A stretch of DNA of 45,396 nucleotides from Armatimonadota bacterium (lineage in GTDB: Bacteria; Armatimonadota; Zipacnadia; Zipacnadales; UBA11051). Shown here one piece after another: positions 25,013 to 32,949 of the stretch (positions are counted from its first letter, which is position 1; every line of letters starts with the position of its first letter). Both the position numbers and the translations under genes were made by a program. Where the stretch lies: positions 1-45,396 of the forward strand of contig JABLXH010000036.1 of NCBI GenBank assembly GCA_013178155.1, read 5' to 3'. The notes beneath the pieces are model-generated. The model saw nothing but the letters and a program-made list of their open reading frames with translations, had not been told where the DNA came from and ran no database searches.

Positions 25013-27001
25013 CTATCTGTTGCGAGCGGCCGCTTCCTGCTCCAGGGCATTGGCCAGCAGCCTCAGCAGCAGGACGGGGCCGTCCAGTGCCACGCCCTGA
25101 CTGGTGAGACCATCAATGAGCTCATTGCCTGCCACGGCGTTCATGTAGGCACTCGGTTCCGTGCGGTTGGCCCGGGCACCGCTGAGCATGAAGGCGATGT
25201 CGCCGAAACCGAGACGCTGTTCTCGCAGGGAGCGAACGACGGAGGGCTCGGTGCCGCAGTAGTAGGCGACCATGCCGTCATAGGAGTCGCGAACTGCAGG
25301 TCCAGCCCCCAGCGCAGCCAGGTTGAGCCTGGCGAGAAGCGCACGAGCCTCCGCCGTTACCGTCAGGTGCTTGATCTTGCCTGCTGCTTCCTGAGCCGCC
25401 GCAGCAGCAGTACGTGTTGACTCCGCTGCCGCGTTGACCGGATAGACATGACGTTCGGGGTCTTGGGCACGCAACATGGCCTCCAGAGCCGTGACTGTGT
25501 CAGCGCCCCTGGCAATGGCCTGGTTAGCCAACTGCACCGCCTCCCCGGAGGCATCCGCAGCCTGAGAAAGAGCCGCGGCGGCGTGCTCAATCTCGACAAG
25601 CGCGCGCTCATAGGCATCCACATCTCCGGCATAGCCCTCGCCGCGGGCCGTCTCCGCCAACGCCTGGTCAGACCGCGTCGCCAGGGCCGAGAGGCCATCG
25701 CGCAGCCGTAACAGATCCTTACTGACACTCTCCAATGTGAAGGCGGCGTCATTGGCCGCACTGACGGCGGCGTTCGCTTTGGAGAAGGCTTTCTGCGGCC
25801 CTTCTGCCAGGTCTGCCTCCAGTTGGGCGAACCCCAGCATGGCCGAGATGCTCTGGGTAGCCATGGCTGACGCCTTTGCCAGTTTGCCACCTGCCTGGGC
25901 CTGGTATCGCTGATAGCTCGCCAGCAACCCCTGCGTCTCTGCCACCACCCGGGGCGCGCTTTCAGTCTCCAACCGGGCAGCCTGTTGGCGTTCGGACGCA
26001 CTCAGCGCTGCCAGATGAACCGCGGGCCTGAAGGCATCCAGCGCCGCCAACCCGGCTTGCGCCTGCGAGTGCTCGGACTTGCTCTGCAGAACCGCCTGGT
26101 ATTCCGCGCGGGCCTGATCGAGGCGGCCCTGGTGGCGGTAGGCGTCGGCAAGTAGCAGACGTGTGACCAGAGCGTCGGGCTTGCGCTGCAGAGCCATGGC
26201 GTAGTACTTGCTTGCCAGAGCAAAGGCGCTGCGCCGGGCGTAACCGCGACCAATGTGAGAGGCCACGGCCGGGTCCTCGAGGTTCAGCTCCGGGCGCTTC
26301 TTCAGAGCGTTGATCCGGGTCGGTGTCTCCGGGTGTGTCAGAAAGAGGTGCTCAACGCTCGACGTGCTGCCCTTCTCCACTTCCGCCATCAAGCGCGCAA
26401 AGAAATCGGTTCCGGCAGCAGGGTTGTACCCCGCGCCATACGACGTGACGGCCCCTGAGACATCCGCATCCCGCTCATCCTCACGCGAGTAATGCATCAG
26501 CGTCAGGCCAGCTCCGATCTCTCCGAGCTCGCCGACGGTGCGGTTGGTGGCTGCCCCCAGGAGCGCAGCGCCAAGGCTGAAAAGAATGCTCTTCTTGGTG
26601 GATTTGATGGCGTCGCGGTTGGCAACATGCCCCACCTCATGCCCCAGGATGAAGGCGATCTCGTCCTCGGAATCAACAAAGGTCATCAGCCCACGCGTCA
26701 CGTAGATGTACCCCCACGGCGCGGCGAAGGCGTTGACCATGTCTGTGTCAACGACCTTGAAGCTGTACTCGATGTACTGCCGATGGGACTGGCCCACCAG
26801 CCTCTGCCCCATGCCATTGACCCACTCGGCCAGCACGGGGTCGCGATTGACGCCGAACTCCTGTTCCACGGCCACAGCGGTCTGGTGGCCGATGGTGCGC
26901 TCCACATCGTCCTCGTCACAGCCGCTCAGTAGCGTCGTTACGGCAACCGCGGCTACCGCGACCAGCAGGGGCAGTATGTGCCGTCTGGATTGTCGCACCA
27001 T
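25013..27001 (-). CDS. M48-family metalloprotease lipoprotein with long helical extension
   Basis: 662 residues. The signal sequence ends in the lipobox LLSGC, so C28 is probably lipidated. The protease domain (about 35-250) has the zinc motif HEVGH (121-125) and the third ligand E176 in EDERDAD, with GLMTFVDSEDEIAFILG before it, similar to BepA/YfgC-type periplasmic proteases. A TPR-like part follows (about 250-325, RGYARRSAFALASKYYAMAL). From about 325 to 660 there is a long Ala/Gln/Glu-rich helical region of unknown role. BepA-like enzymes take part in outer-membrane protein quality control, but this extension is unusual. It is divergent from the aldolase gene. Confidence 0.88.
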   Translation of the reverse strand: MVRQSRRHILPLLVAVAAVAVTTLLSGCDEDDVERTIGHQTAVAVEQEFGVNRDPVLAEWVNGMGQRLVGQSHRQYIEYSFKVVDTDMVNAFAAPWGYIYVTRGLMTFVDSEDEIAFILGHEVGHVANRDAIKSTKKSILFSLGAALLGAATNRTVGELGEIGAGLTLMHYSREDERDADVSGAVTSYGAGYNPAAGTDFFARLMAEVEKGSTSSVEHLFLTHPETPTRINALKKRPELNLEDPAVASHIGRGYARRSAFALASKYYAMALQRKPDALVTRLLLADAYRHQGRLDQARAEYQAVLQSKSEHSQAQAGLAALDAFRPAVHLAALSASERQQAARLETESAPRVVAETQGLLASYQRYQAQAGGKLAKASAMATQSISAMLGFAQLEADLAEGPQKAFSKANAAVSAANDAAFTLESVSKDLLRLRDGLSALATRSDQALAETARGEGYAGDVDAYERALVEIEHAAAALSQAADASGEAVQLANQAIARGADTVTALEAMLRAQDPERHVYPVNAAAESTRTAAAAAQEAAGKIKHLTVTAEARALLARLNLAALGAGPAVRDSYDGMVAYYCGTEPSVVRSLREQRLGFGDIAFMLSGARANRTEPSAYMNAVAGNELIDGLTSQGVALDGPVLLLRLLANALEQEAAARNR

Positions 27002-27052
27002 GATCCATCATACTCCTGCCACAGGAGCCCGGTTCTAGCCAGGGCGCAGTCC

Positions 27053-27081
27053 TTGTGCTGTGACCCGATCTCCGGTAGAAT
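27053..27081 (+). promoter_or_regulatory. Promoter of the aldolase-aminotransferase operon
   Basis: TTGTGC (27053-27058), 17-base spacer, TAGAAT (27076-27081). The predicted start near 27088 leaves a leader of about 130 bases before the ATG at 27216. That leader contains a hairpin (27096-27124) with outer arms CCCGCC/GGCGGG and an inner CCAG/CTGG, not matched to any known riboswitch. Confidence 0.65.
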
Positions 27082-27215
27082 GTCAGTGCAGTCTGCCCGC
27101 CAGTAGGCTGGCGCCTCCGGCGGGGTGTCGTTACAAGGTATCTTACCTCTTAGACGCCCGGGAGTGTAGGGGAAGTTTCGTCAGTCTCGCGTCAAGAGTG
27201 CTTCAGGAGGCCGGG

Positions 27216-28028
27216 ATGGAAGGGCAGTGGATTCGTCTCAACCGGCTGTTTTCGGGTACCAAGCGGGCCGTTATCGTGGCCGTGGACCACGGAGAGTTCT
27301 TCGGCCCCACGGCCGGCATCAACGATCTCCCGGTTGCTATCCAGGCGCTGGACGAGGCGGATGGCATCCTGTTGTCACCGGGCATGATGGCCCATTGTGG
27401 GCATGCCTTCGACCACCGCAACGCCCCGCAGGCCATCGTGCGGCTCAACTGGAGCACGGTGTACTGCTTCCAGTGGAACTATGATCAGGCGCGGACAGCG
27501 CGGGTCGTGACACCGCAGGAAGCTCTCGGGCTTGGCGCCGATATCGCCCTGGCCTCCCTGACTCTCTCTGGCACCGACCAGGCCATGGACTGCGACAACG
27601 TGGCCATCTTCGCGGAACTGGTGGCGCAGAAACGCCAGGCAGGCATCCCGCTCATCGGGGAGTTCTACCCCATCACCCCGGAGAACCTGGGCCCCGATGA
27701 GCTGCATCAGGCAGTCTACATCGCCTGTCGGATCATCGCTGAACTGGGGGCCGACGCCATCAAGACCTTCTACACGGGGGACCGATTCCGGGAGGTCGTG
27801 GAGGCCTGTCCGGTGCCCATATTCTGCCTGGGTGCTGAGAAGACCCCAAAGGAGATTGACGCCCTGAACCTGGCCTACAAGGCCGTGAAGGCAGGTGCCC
27901 GCGGCGTTGTCTTCGGCCGCAACGTGATCCAGGCCGCAAACCCCGCTGCCTTCCTGCAAGGGCTGAAGGCGGTTGTGAAAGACGAAGCCGACCCTGAGGC
28001 GGTGGCAAGGGAGTACCGGCTGGTCTAG
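27216..28028 (+). CDS. Class I aldolase, DhnA/DeoC-LacD family
   Basis: 270 residues from the ATG at 27216 (CAGGAGG five bases upstream). The frame is open to 27060 but the extra residues look like leader sequence. The family features are the start AVIVAVDHGEFFGPTAG, the middle segment SLTLSGTDQAMDCDN, and the Schiff-base Lys in GADAIKTFYTGDRF, followed by VPIFCLGAEKTPKEIDALN and GARGVVFGRNVIQA. Relatives include class I fructose-1,6-bisphosphate aldolase (FbaB), LsrF and the archaeal ADH synthase. The exact substrate cannot be assigned. It is 64 bases before a class III aminotransferase, probably one operon, which suggests an amino-sugar or amino-ketose step. Confidence 0.85.
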   Translation: MEGQWIRLNRLFSGTKRAVIVAVDHGEFFGPTAGINDLPVAIQALDEADGILLSPGMMAHCGHAFDHRNAPQAIVRLNWSTVYCFQWNYDQARTARVVTPQEALGLGADIALASLTLSGTDQAMDCDNVAIFAELVAQKRQAGIPLIGEFYPITPENLGPDELHQAVYIACRIIAELGADAIKTFYTGDRFREVVEACPVPIFCLGAEKTPKEIDALNLAYKAVKAGARGVVFGRNVIQAANPAAFLQGLKAVVKDEADPEAVAREYRLV

Positions 28029-28092
28029 CGAACTCGCGCTGCCCAAGTCCTGACTTCAGGAACCCGCAAGCGCGTCCCAGGAGGACGGTCGC

Positions 28093-29454
28093 ATGTCCCA
28101 TGATGTGACTTGGTCGCACGTTGACCTGAATGCCGTGCCGTGCATCAAAGTCCCACCGCCGGGGCCAAAGTCGGTCGAGTGGCACGGACGCGCTTCGCAG
28201 TACATGAAAGGGTACTCCTCGCAAGTGCGGCTTTTCCCGGTCGCCTTCGAGAGCGGGCATGGGGTGACGCTGACCGATGTGGATGGGAATGTCTACCTGG
28301 ACTTCTCCTCCGGCATCTATGTCACTTCCCTGGGACATTGCCACCCCAAGATCAGCGAGGCCGTGGCGCAGGCCGCCAAGACGCTGATGAACTGCCATGA
28401 CTTCACCACGCCCATCAAGGCGCGGCTGCTGGAAAAGCTGGTGTCCATCCTGCCGGGCGACCTGGGCGGGGTGCAGCTCTACGACTCCGGGACCACAGCG
28501 GTTGAGGCGGGGCTCCGCATTTGCCGGGCGGCGAACCACCCGAACCTGGAGTTCATCTCCTTCCACAAGGACTTCCACGGCAAGACCCTCGGCGCGGTGT
28601 CCCTGGCGCGCCTGGACCCGACCCAGGGCCTGCGCGCCCCTGGCTTCTTCCTGGCCCCGCGGGCCTTCTGCTATCGCTGCGCCTTCGACAAGTGCTACCC
28701 GGAGTGTGACCTGTACTGCCTGAAGTACATTGACACCATCATCAAGGAGGAGACCGCCGGGCGGGTAGCGGCGATTGTGCTGGAGCCGATCCAGGGCTGG
28801 GCGGGCTCCACGGTGCCGCCGGACGGCTACATGCAGGCCTTGCGCCAGTTCTGCACCGACCGCGGCATCCTGCTCTTCGCCGACGAGGTGCTGACCTGCA
28901 TGGCCCGCACCGGCAAGATGTTCTGTGTGGACCACTGGAACGTGGTGCCCGATGTGCTGACCCTGGGCAAGGGGCTGGGCAACGGCTTCCCGGTAACGGC
29001 GATGTGCGTCAGCGACAAGTACAAGGACCAGGTGGAGAAGATCAGCGCCTCCACCAGCTATGGCGGCAACCCAATGGCCTGCGCGGCAGCGCTGGCCAGT
29101 ATCGAGGTCATCGAGGAGGAGAACCTGGTCGAGCGCTCAGCACACCTGGGCAACCTGCTGATGGCCCGCATGGAACAAATGAAGGCGGCCCACCCGCTCA
29201 TCGGCGATGTGCGCGGGAAGGGCTGTTTGCTGGCTATCGAACTGGTGAAGGACCGAGCGACCAAGGAGCCGGCGGAGAAAGAGGGGGCCCTGGTCTACCA
29301 GAAGGCTTTCGCCAAGGGCCTGGCCTGGATACCGGCGGGCAACGTGCTGCGGCTGTCGCCGCCCCTGATCATGGAGGACGATGTGGCCCTGAAGTGCATG
29401 GACATCATCGAGGAGAGCATCGCGGAGGTGGAGCGAGAGGCAGGCTACGCCTGA
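28093..29454 (+). CDS. Class III PLP-dependent aminotransferase
   Basis: 453 residues. Class III (ornithine/omega-amino acid) transaminase: GNVYLDFSSGIYVTSLGHCHP, the PLP Asp in FADEVLTCMARTGKMF, the Schiff-base Lys in LTLGKGLGNGFPVTA, and YGGNPMACAAAL. A Cys-rich insert, CYRCAFDKCYPECDLYC, occurs around residues 196-213; a similar segment is present in a subset of archaeal and bacterial class III enzymes. The amino donor and acceptor are not determined; candidates are 4-aminobutyrate, acetylornithine or an amino-sugar. It is co-directional with the class I aldolase upstream. Confidence 0.88.
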   Translation: MSHDVTWSHVDLNAVPCIKVPPPGPKSVEWHGRASQYMKGYSSQVRLFPVAFESGHGVTLTDVDGNVYLDFSSGIYVTSLGHCHPKISEAVAQAAKTLMNCHDFTTPIKARLLEKLVSILPGDLGGVQLYDSGTTAVEAGLRICRAANHPNLEFISFHKDFHGKTLGAVSLARLDPTQGLRAPGFFLAPRAFCYRCAFDKCYPECDLYCLKYIDTIIKEETAGRVAAIVLEPIQGWAGSTVPPDGYMQALRQFCTDRGILLFADEVLTCMARTGKMFCVDHWNVVPDVLTLGKGLGNGFPVTAMCVSDKYKDQVEKISASTSYGGNPMACAAALASIEVIEEENLVERSAHLGNLLMARMEQMKAAHPLIGDVRGKGCLLAIELVKDRATKEPAEKEGALVYQKAFAKGLAWIPAGNVLRLSPPLIMEDDVALKCMDIIEESIAEVEREAGYA

Positions 29455-29731
29455 GGCCGTGGCGGCCAATGACAAGACTGTAACCCCCGATTCACCGAAT
29501 CCTCATCGCGTGGGCAACGTCCCAACCTTGCAGCCTGCTATACTTGCAGAGCAGGCACCAACCCCTGATGACGCGCGGCAGACGGCACACCAGCCGCATA
29601 ACAGCTCTGGTGGAACCGGGCGAAGGAGGTGATCGCTGACGGCAGACCCGGGAGCCGCCCAGCTACGTCGCAGGGCAGTGTCCTGAACGAACGGACTGTG
29701 TTGTCAGCGGTTGGAACCAGGAGGTAACGCG

Positions 29732-30382
29732 ATGCGACGTGGATTTACCCTGATCGAGCTGCTGGTGGTGATCGCGATTATCGCGATCCTGGCGGCGATT
29801 CTGTTCCCAGTCTTCGCCAAGGCCCGCGAGAAAGCGCGACAGACGAGTTGTCTCTCCAACCTGAAGCAGATCGGCACCGCCTTCGTCATGTACGCACAGG
29901 ACTACGATGAGAGGTTCCCCAAGTACCGGCAGGGGTCGGCTCCACCTGCCTGTTACGTCATGTGGAGCCACGTGCTGGAACCCTACATCAAGAACACCCA
30001 GGTCTTCATCTGCCCGAGCGTTGGTGACCAGCACAGTTACGGATGCAACTACGCCCACGTCTCCCCTTGCAGCGCCACGGCCGTGGGCACGTCGCTGGCA
30101 GCCCTGACGAGGCCGGCGCAGACGTATGTGGCTTTCGATGCGGCGGGGGACGGGAACTGCAACCAAGCGAAGACGGGCGTCGAGTGGGCCGGGTTCTACT
30201 GTGGTTACTGCCCCATCTGCGGCGGGTGCGGTTACTTCACGTACCCGACCGCCAGCAGCCGGCGCCACAACGACGGGTGCAACGTGGCCTTCGCCGACGG
30301 GCACGCCAAGTGGTACACCGTGATCGCCTTCAACAATCGCAACGCTGGCCCGGAAGAGGACCTGTGGGGCCACTACAAGTAG
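29732..30382 (+). CDS. Type IV pilin-like/DUF1559 pseudopilin
   Basis: 216 residues from the ATG at 29732 (AGGAGGT upstream). The prepilin peptidase site is RRG-FTLIE with E9 at +5, followed by a hydrophobic helix ([19 protein letters not shown]). The rest has the pattern [20 protein letters not shown], six or more Cys in the middle, and the final [18 protein letters not shown] segment with the H-x9-DG signature of the DUF1559 pseudopilins. Such proteins are abundant in Planctomycetes and Armatimonadota, generally without a known role, although they are probably exported by a type II/IV-like system. It stands alone, with a 277-base upstream region that contains only a TATACT near 29535 and no gene. 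Confidence 0.88.
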   Translation: MRRGFTLIELLVVIAIIAILAAILFPVFAKAREKARQTSCLSNLKQIGTAFVMYAQDYDERFPKYRQGSAPPACYVMWSHVLEPYIKNTQVFICPSVGDQHSYGCNYAHVSPCSATAVGTSLAALTRPAQTYVAFDAAGDGNCNQAKTGVEWAGFYCGYCPICGGCGYFTYPTASSRRHNDGCNVAFADGHAKWYTVIAFNNRNAGPEEDLWGHYK

Positions 30383-30417
30383 ACCGGCGGACCTGACCGC
30401 AGCGAGCAGCGCAACAG

Positions 30418-30447
30418 GGCGGGGCACCCTGGCAGAGGTGCCCCGCC
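30418..30447. terminator. Terminator after the pseudopilin
   Basis: GGCGGGGCACC pairs perfectly with GGTGCCCCGCC (11 bp, 8-base loop), followed by TAATCTTTC. It separates the pseudopilin from the convergent sialidase-like gene and may serve both. Confidence 0.82.
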
Positions 30448-30479
30448 TAATCTTTCAGCCCCGGTTTCAGGCTTTCCAA

Positions 30480-31463
30480 TCACCCCCGCACATACTCCAT
30501 CTGCTTGGCCGCTTCCTTGCGCAGCCACTCCGTGTCAAAGATGAGGTGGCGGATGCGCTCCCGACGCCAGGTATACAGCAGGTGGCAGGCGCCATCACGG
30601 GCCTGCAGGAGCTGCGGGTAGGAGAACTCCTGACCGGGGTCGTGAGCGACGATGGCGCGCGTCGCCCACGTCTGCCCCTCGTCCTCCGAAAGTAACAGGC
30701 ACAGCGGGCTGCGAGAGTGTGTGGTCAGGTTGGCGGCAAGGAGCAGCTCCCCCGTCTGCAGCTTCTGCATATCCACCCCGGCATTGGGGTTGGGCAGATC
30801 CACCGGCTCCGGCGGCGTCCAGGTGGCGCCCTCGTCGGTGGAGACGGATTGCCAGAGGTGTCCCCGATCGCCGCAGCGCATGTAGGCCAGCAGGCTACCG
30901 TCGGCCCTCTGCACGGGGGCCGGCTGGATACACTGGTCACCGGCAACCCGCAGGCGCGTCGAGCGCCGCCAGGTCAAGCCCTGATCGTCGGTCAGGAAGA
31001 AGACGCTGGTGCCGTCCTTGTCGTCATAGGCAGGCACCAGAATGCGCCCGGAGGGCAGTTGCAGCGGGCGACAGCGGAAAACGATCCCCTCCTCCGGGTC
31101 AAAGAGACGGGAGGCCGACCACGTCAGGCCTCCGTTGTCTGATTCCCGCCAGTAGGAGAGGGTACTGGACCAGCCTTTGCCGTGGATCACCGTGTGAAAC
31201 AGCCAGACCCGTCCGTCCGGCAGGGCAAAGACAATGGCGTTGCCATCTGAGAGACCAGGCGTGTCCAGCAGGACTTCAGCCGCGGTCCATTGTACGTCCT
31301 TCTGTGAGAAGCGAGCTGTGAGAAGCGCGGAGTCTGGCAGCCCCTCACGCTGCCCGGCATACCACACGGCCAGCAGGTCGTCATCGGCCAGTTGGCACAG
31401 TGCGGCGCAGTGGCAAGTGGGGCGTCCAGGGATGGGTGTGAAGGCGAAGTGGGAATCAAACAT
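30480..31463 (-). CDS. Sialidase-like Asp-box (BNR) protein
   Basis: 327 residues. Four Asp boxes of the type SxDxGxTW are visible: SDNGGLTW (108-115), TDDQGLTW (158-165), STDEGATW (208-215) and SEDEGQTW (259-266), with regular ~50-residue spacing as in six-bladed beta-propeller sialidases (BNR_2, PF13088). The start MFDSHFAFTPIPGRPTCHCA and the RCRPLQLPSGRILVPAYDD segment are typical of cytoplasmic sialidase-like enzymes. No signal peptide is present. It could act on sialosides or on another anionic sugar; bacterial members often are not true neuraminidases. It faces bioY, sharing a 135-base upstream region. Confidence 0.85.
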   Translation of the reverse strand: MFDSHFAFTPIPGRPTCHCAALCQLADDDLLAVWYAGQREGLPDSALLTARFSQKDVQWTAAEVLLDTPGLSDGNAIVFALPDGRVWLFHTVIHGKGWSSTLSYWRESDNGGLTWSASRLFDPEEGIVFRCRPLQLPSGRILVPAYDDKDGTSVFFLTDDQGLTWRRSTRLRVAGDQCIQPAPVQRADGSLLAYMRCGDRGHLWQSVSTDEGATWTPPEPVDLPNPNAGVDMQKLQTGELLLAANLTTHSRSPLCLLLSEDEGQTWATRAIVAHDPGQEFSYPQLLQARDGACHLLYTWRRERIRHLIFDTEWLRKEAAKQMEYVRG

Positions 31464-31534
31464 GACAAGCTCCGTCCAATCAGGATTGGGGCCCCTTTTC
31501 GGCCCGTGACAGGCGGCAACCTCCTGCCCTGCAG

Positions 31535-31563
31535 TTGACTCGCTCCGGCGGTTAGGCTAACCT
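31535..31563 (+). promoter_or_regulatory. bioY promoter with a 13-base palindrome
   Basis: TTGACT (31535-31540) lies 17 bases before TAACCT (31558-31563). The perfect palindrome GGTTAGGCTAACC (31550-31562) overlaps the -10 position, a typical place for a repressor. It does not match the BirA, BioR or BioQ sites known to me closely, so a biotin-related regulator is only a guess. Confidence 0.5.
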
Positions 31564-31598
31564 TCTGACGACATCCGGTTCACGAGACGAGGGAGATC

Positions 31599-32165
31599 AT
31601 GCGAGCAGTTGCCACAAGCCTGGAACAAGTACGCCGCATCACGATTGCGGATGTTGGCCGCGACCTTGCCCTGGTCAGTCTGCTGACAGCGCTGACCGCC
31701 CTGAGTGCCCATGTGCGCCTGCCCCTCCCCTTCACCCCCGTGCCCGTGACACTCCAGACCTTTGTGGTCCTGGTTGCCGGCGGGCTGTTGGGCGCACGAA
31801 TGGGCGCAGGATCACAGTTGCTCTACCTGATTGTGGCCTCGGTGGGCCTGCCGGTTATTGCGGGCCCCACGCTGTTTGGGCCGACAGGGGGCTACCTGCT
31901 GGGCTTTGTGGCGGCGGCCGCGCTCATGGGGCACTTTGCGGCGCGGCGCGACTGGCGTTGGGCCGCTTGTGGTGCCCTGCTGGCAACTCTCGCCATCTAC
32001 GCGTGCGGCGTGACCTGGCTGTGTCTGCTAGCTGGTCTGAGCCTGCAAGAGGGACTGGCGCTGGGGGTGGCGCCATTCATCGGTGGCGATGCTCTCAAGG
32101 CTCTGGCGGCCCTCGGTGTCATCGCCGTCGGACAGCCGACCATTTCCCGCTTCCGGCGCCGTTAG
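31599..32165 (+). CDS. bioY: Biotin transporter BioY (ECF S component)
   Basis: 188 residues, about six membrane segments. The BioY hallmarks are clear: an N-terminal stretch, then VRLPLPFTPVPVTLQTFVVL, the AGGLLGARMGAGSQLLYL helix, and the substrate loop AGPTLFGPTGGYLLGF. BioY is the S component of the ECF biotin transporter; the ATPase and T component genes are not in this window, so it probably uses a shared ECF module or acts alone. It is the first gene after a promoter with a palindrome. The downstream sirtuin starts five bases after its stop. Confidence 0.95.
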   Translation: MRAVATSLEQVRRITIADVGRDLALVSLLTALTALSAHVRLPLPFTPVPVTLQTFVVLVAGGLLGARMGAGSQLLYLIVASVGLPVIAGPTLFGPTGGYLLGFVAAAALMGHFAARRDWRWAACGALLATLAIYACGVTWLCLLAGLSLQEGLALGVAPFIGGDALKALAALGVIAVGQPTISRFRRR

Positions 32166-32169
32166 CCCC

Positions 32170-32949
32170 ATGTCTATCCCGGACCTTGCGGTGCAGCAAG
32201 CCGCGCTGGCCATGGCCGAAGCGCTCAGCGAGGGAGGGCTGATCACAGTCTCCACAGGGGCCGGCATGTCCCGGGAGAGTGGCATCCCGACCTTCCGCGG
32301 CGCCGAGGGCGTCTGGCGCACCTTCCGGGCCGAAGACGTGGCGACTCCTCAGGCCCTGTACGGCGATCCGGCCCTGGCGTGGCAGTTCCATGACCACCTG
32401 CGCCAACTGGTGACTGCTGCCAAACCTCACGCCGGGCATTGTGCTCTGGCACAGCTAGCGGGCAGCTTGTCGCCATCGGTTCGGCTGCGGATCGTCACCC
32501 AGAACGTGGACCGACTGCACGAGGACGCCGGCAGTCGCGATGTCATCCACCTGCACGGTGACATCCGCCGCGTGGTCTGTACGGCTTGCGACTTCCAGGA
32601 TGACGCCTATCCGGTGCCGGCGCCCGCGTGTCCCCCCATCTGCACCTGTGGTGGCCTGCTCCGCCCGGACGTGGTTCTGTTTGGTGAACCGCTGCCGTCG
32701 GAGGCTATCGCGGAGGCATGGCGCCTGGCGCAGGAGTGCTCGGCGATGATCGTGGTAGGAACGTCGGCCAACGTGCAGCCTGCGGCCTCTCTTCCGTTCG
32801 TTGCTCTGGAGTCCGGCGCGACGGTGGTTGAGGTCAATCCGGGTGAAACGCCCCTGTCCCCCTATGCCCACTATACGCTGCGCGGCGGCGCCGCCACTGT
32901 ACTGCCGTCGCTGCTGGAGGCTCTTTGCCATGCCCTCTCAGCTCATTGA
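32170..32949 (+). CDS. NAD-dependent protein deacylase (sirtuin)
   Basis: 259 residues from the ATG at 32170. Sir2 motifs: GAGMSRESGIPTFRG (NAD), TQNVDRLHEDAG, the catalytic His in IHLHGDI, the zinc site VCTAC and ICTCG, and VVGTSANVQPAASLP. In class III sirtuins such as CobB and SIRT5 a Tyr and Arg select succinyl-lysine (FYxxR); here the equivalent place reads QFHDHLRQL, so the Tyr is a His and the Arg position is altered. The acyl preference is therefore unclear. It overlaps the next gene by 20 bases and is likely coupled to bioY. Confidence 0.93.
   Translation: MSIPDLAVQQAALAMAEALSEGGLITVSTGAGMSRESGIPTFRGAEGVWRTFRAEDVATPQALYGDPALAWQFHDHLRQLVTAAKPHAGHCALAQLAGSLSPSVRLRIVTQNVDRLHEDAGSRDVIHLHGDIRRVVCTACDFQDDAYPVPAPACPPICTCGGLLRPDVVLFGEPLPSEAIAEAWRLAQECSAMIVVGTSANVQPAASLPFVALESGATVVEVNPGETPLSPYAHYTLRGGAATVLPSLLEALCHALSAH

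Noticed and set aside
27060-27215. N-terminal extension of the aldolase from a GTG at 27060
   Set aside because: The extension overlaps the promoter, has no family match, and a good ribosome site precedes the ATG at 27216.
29580-29700. c-di-GMP riboswitch upstream of the pseudopilin
   Set aside because: The conserved GEMM core sequences are absent; only a generic GGAGGTGATCGC stretch was seen.
30480-31463. Plus-strand open frames across the sialidase-like gene as coding
   Set aside because: They are antisense shadows of a high-GC gene; the minus-strand frame has four well-spaced Asp boxes.
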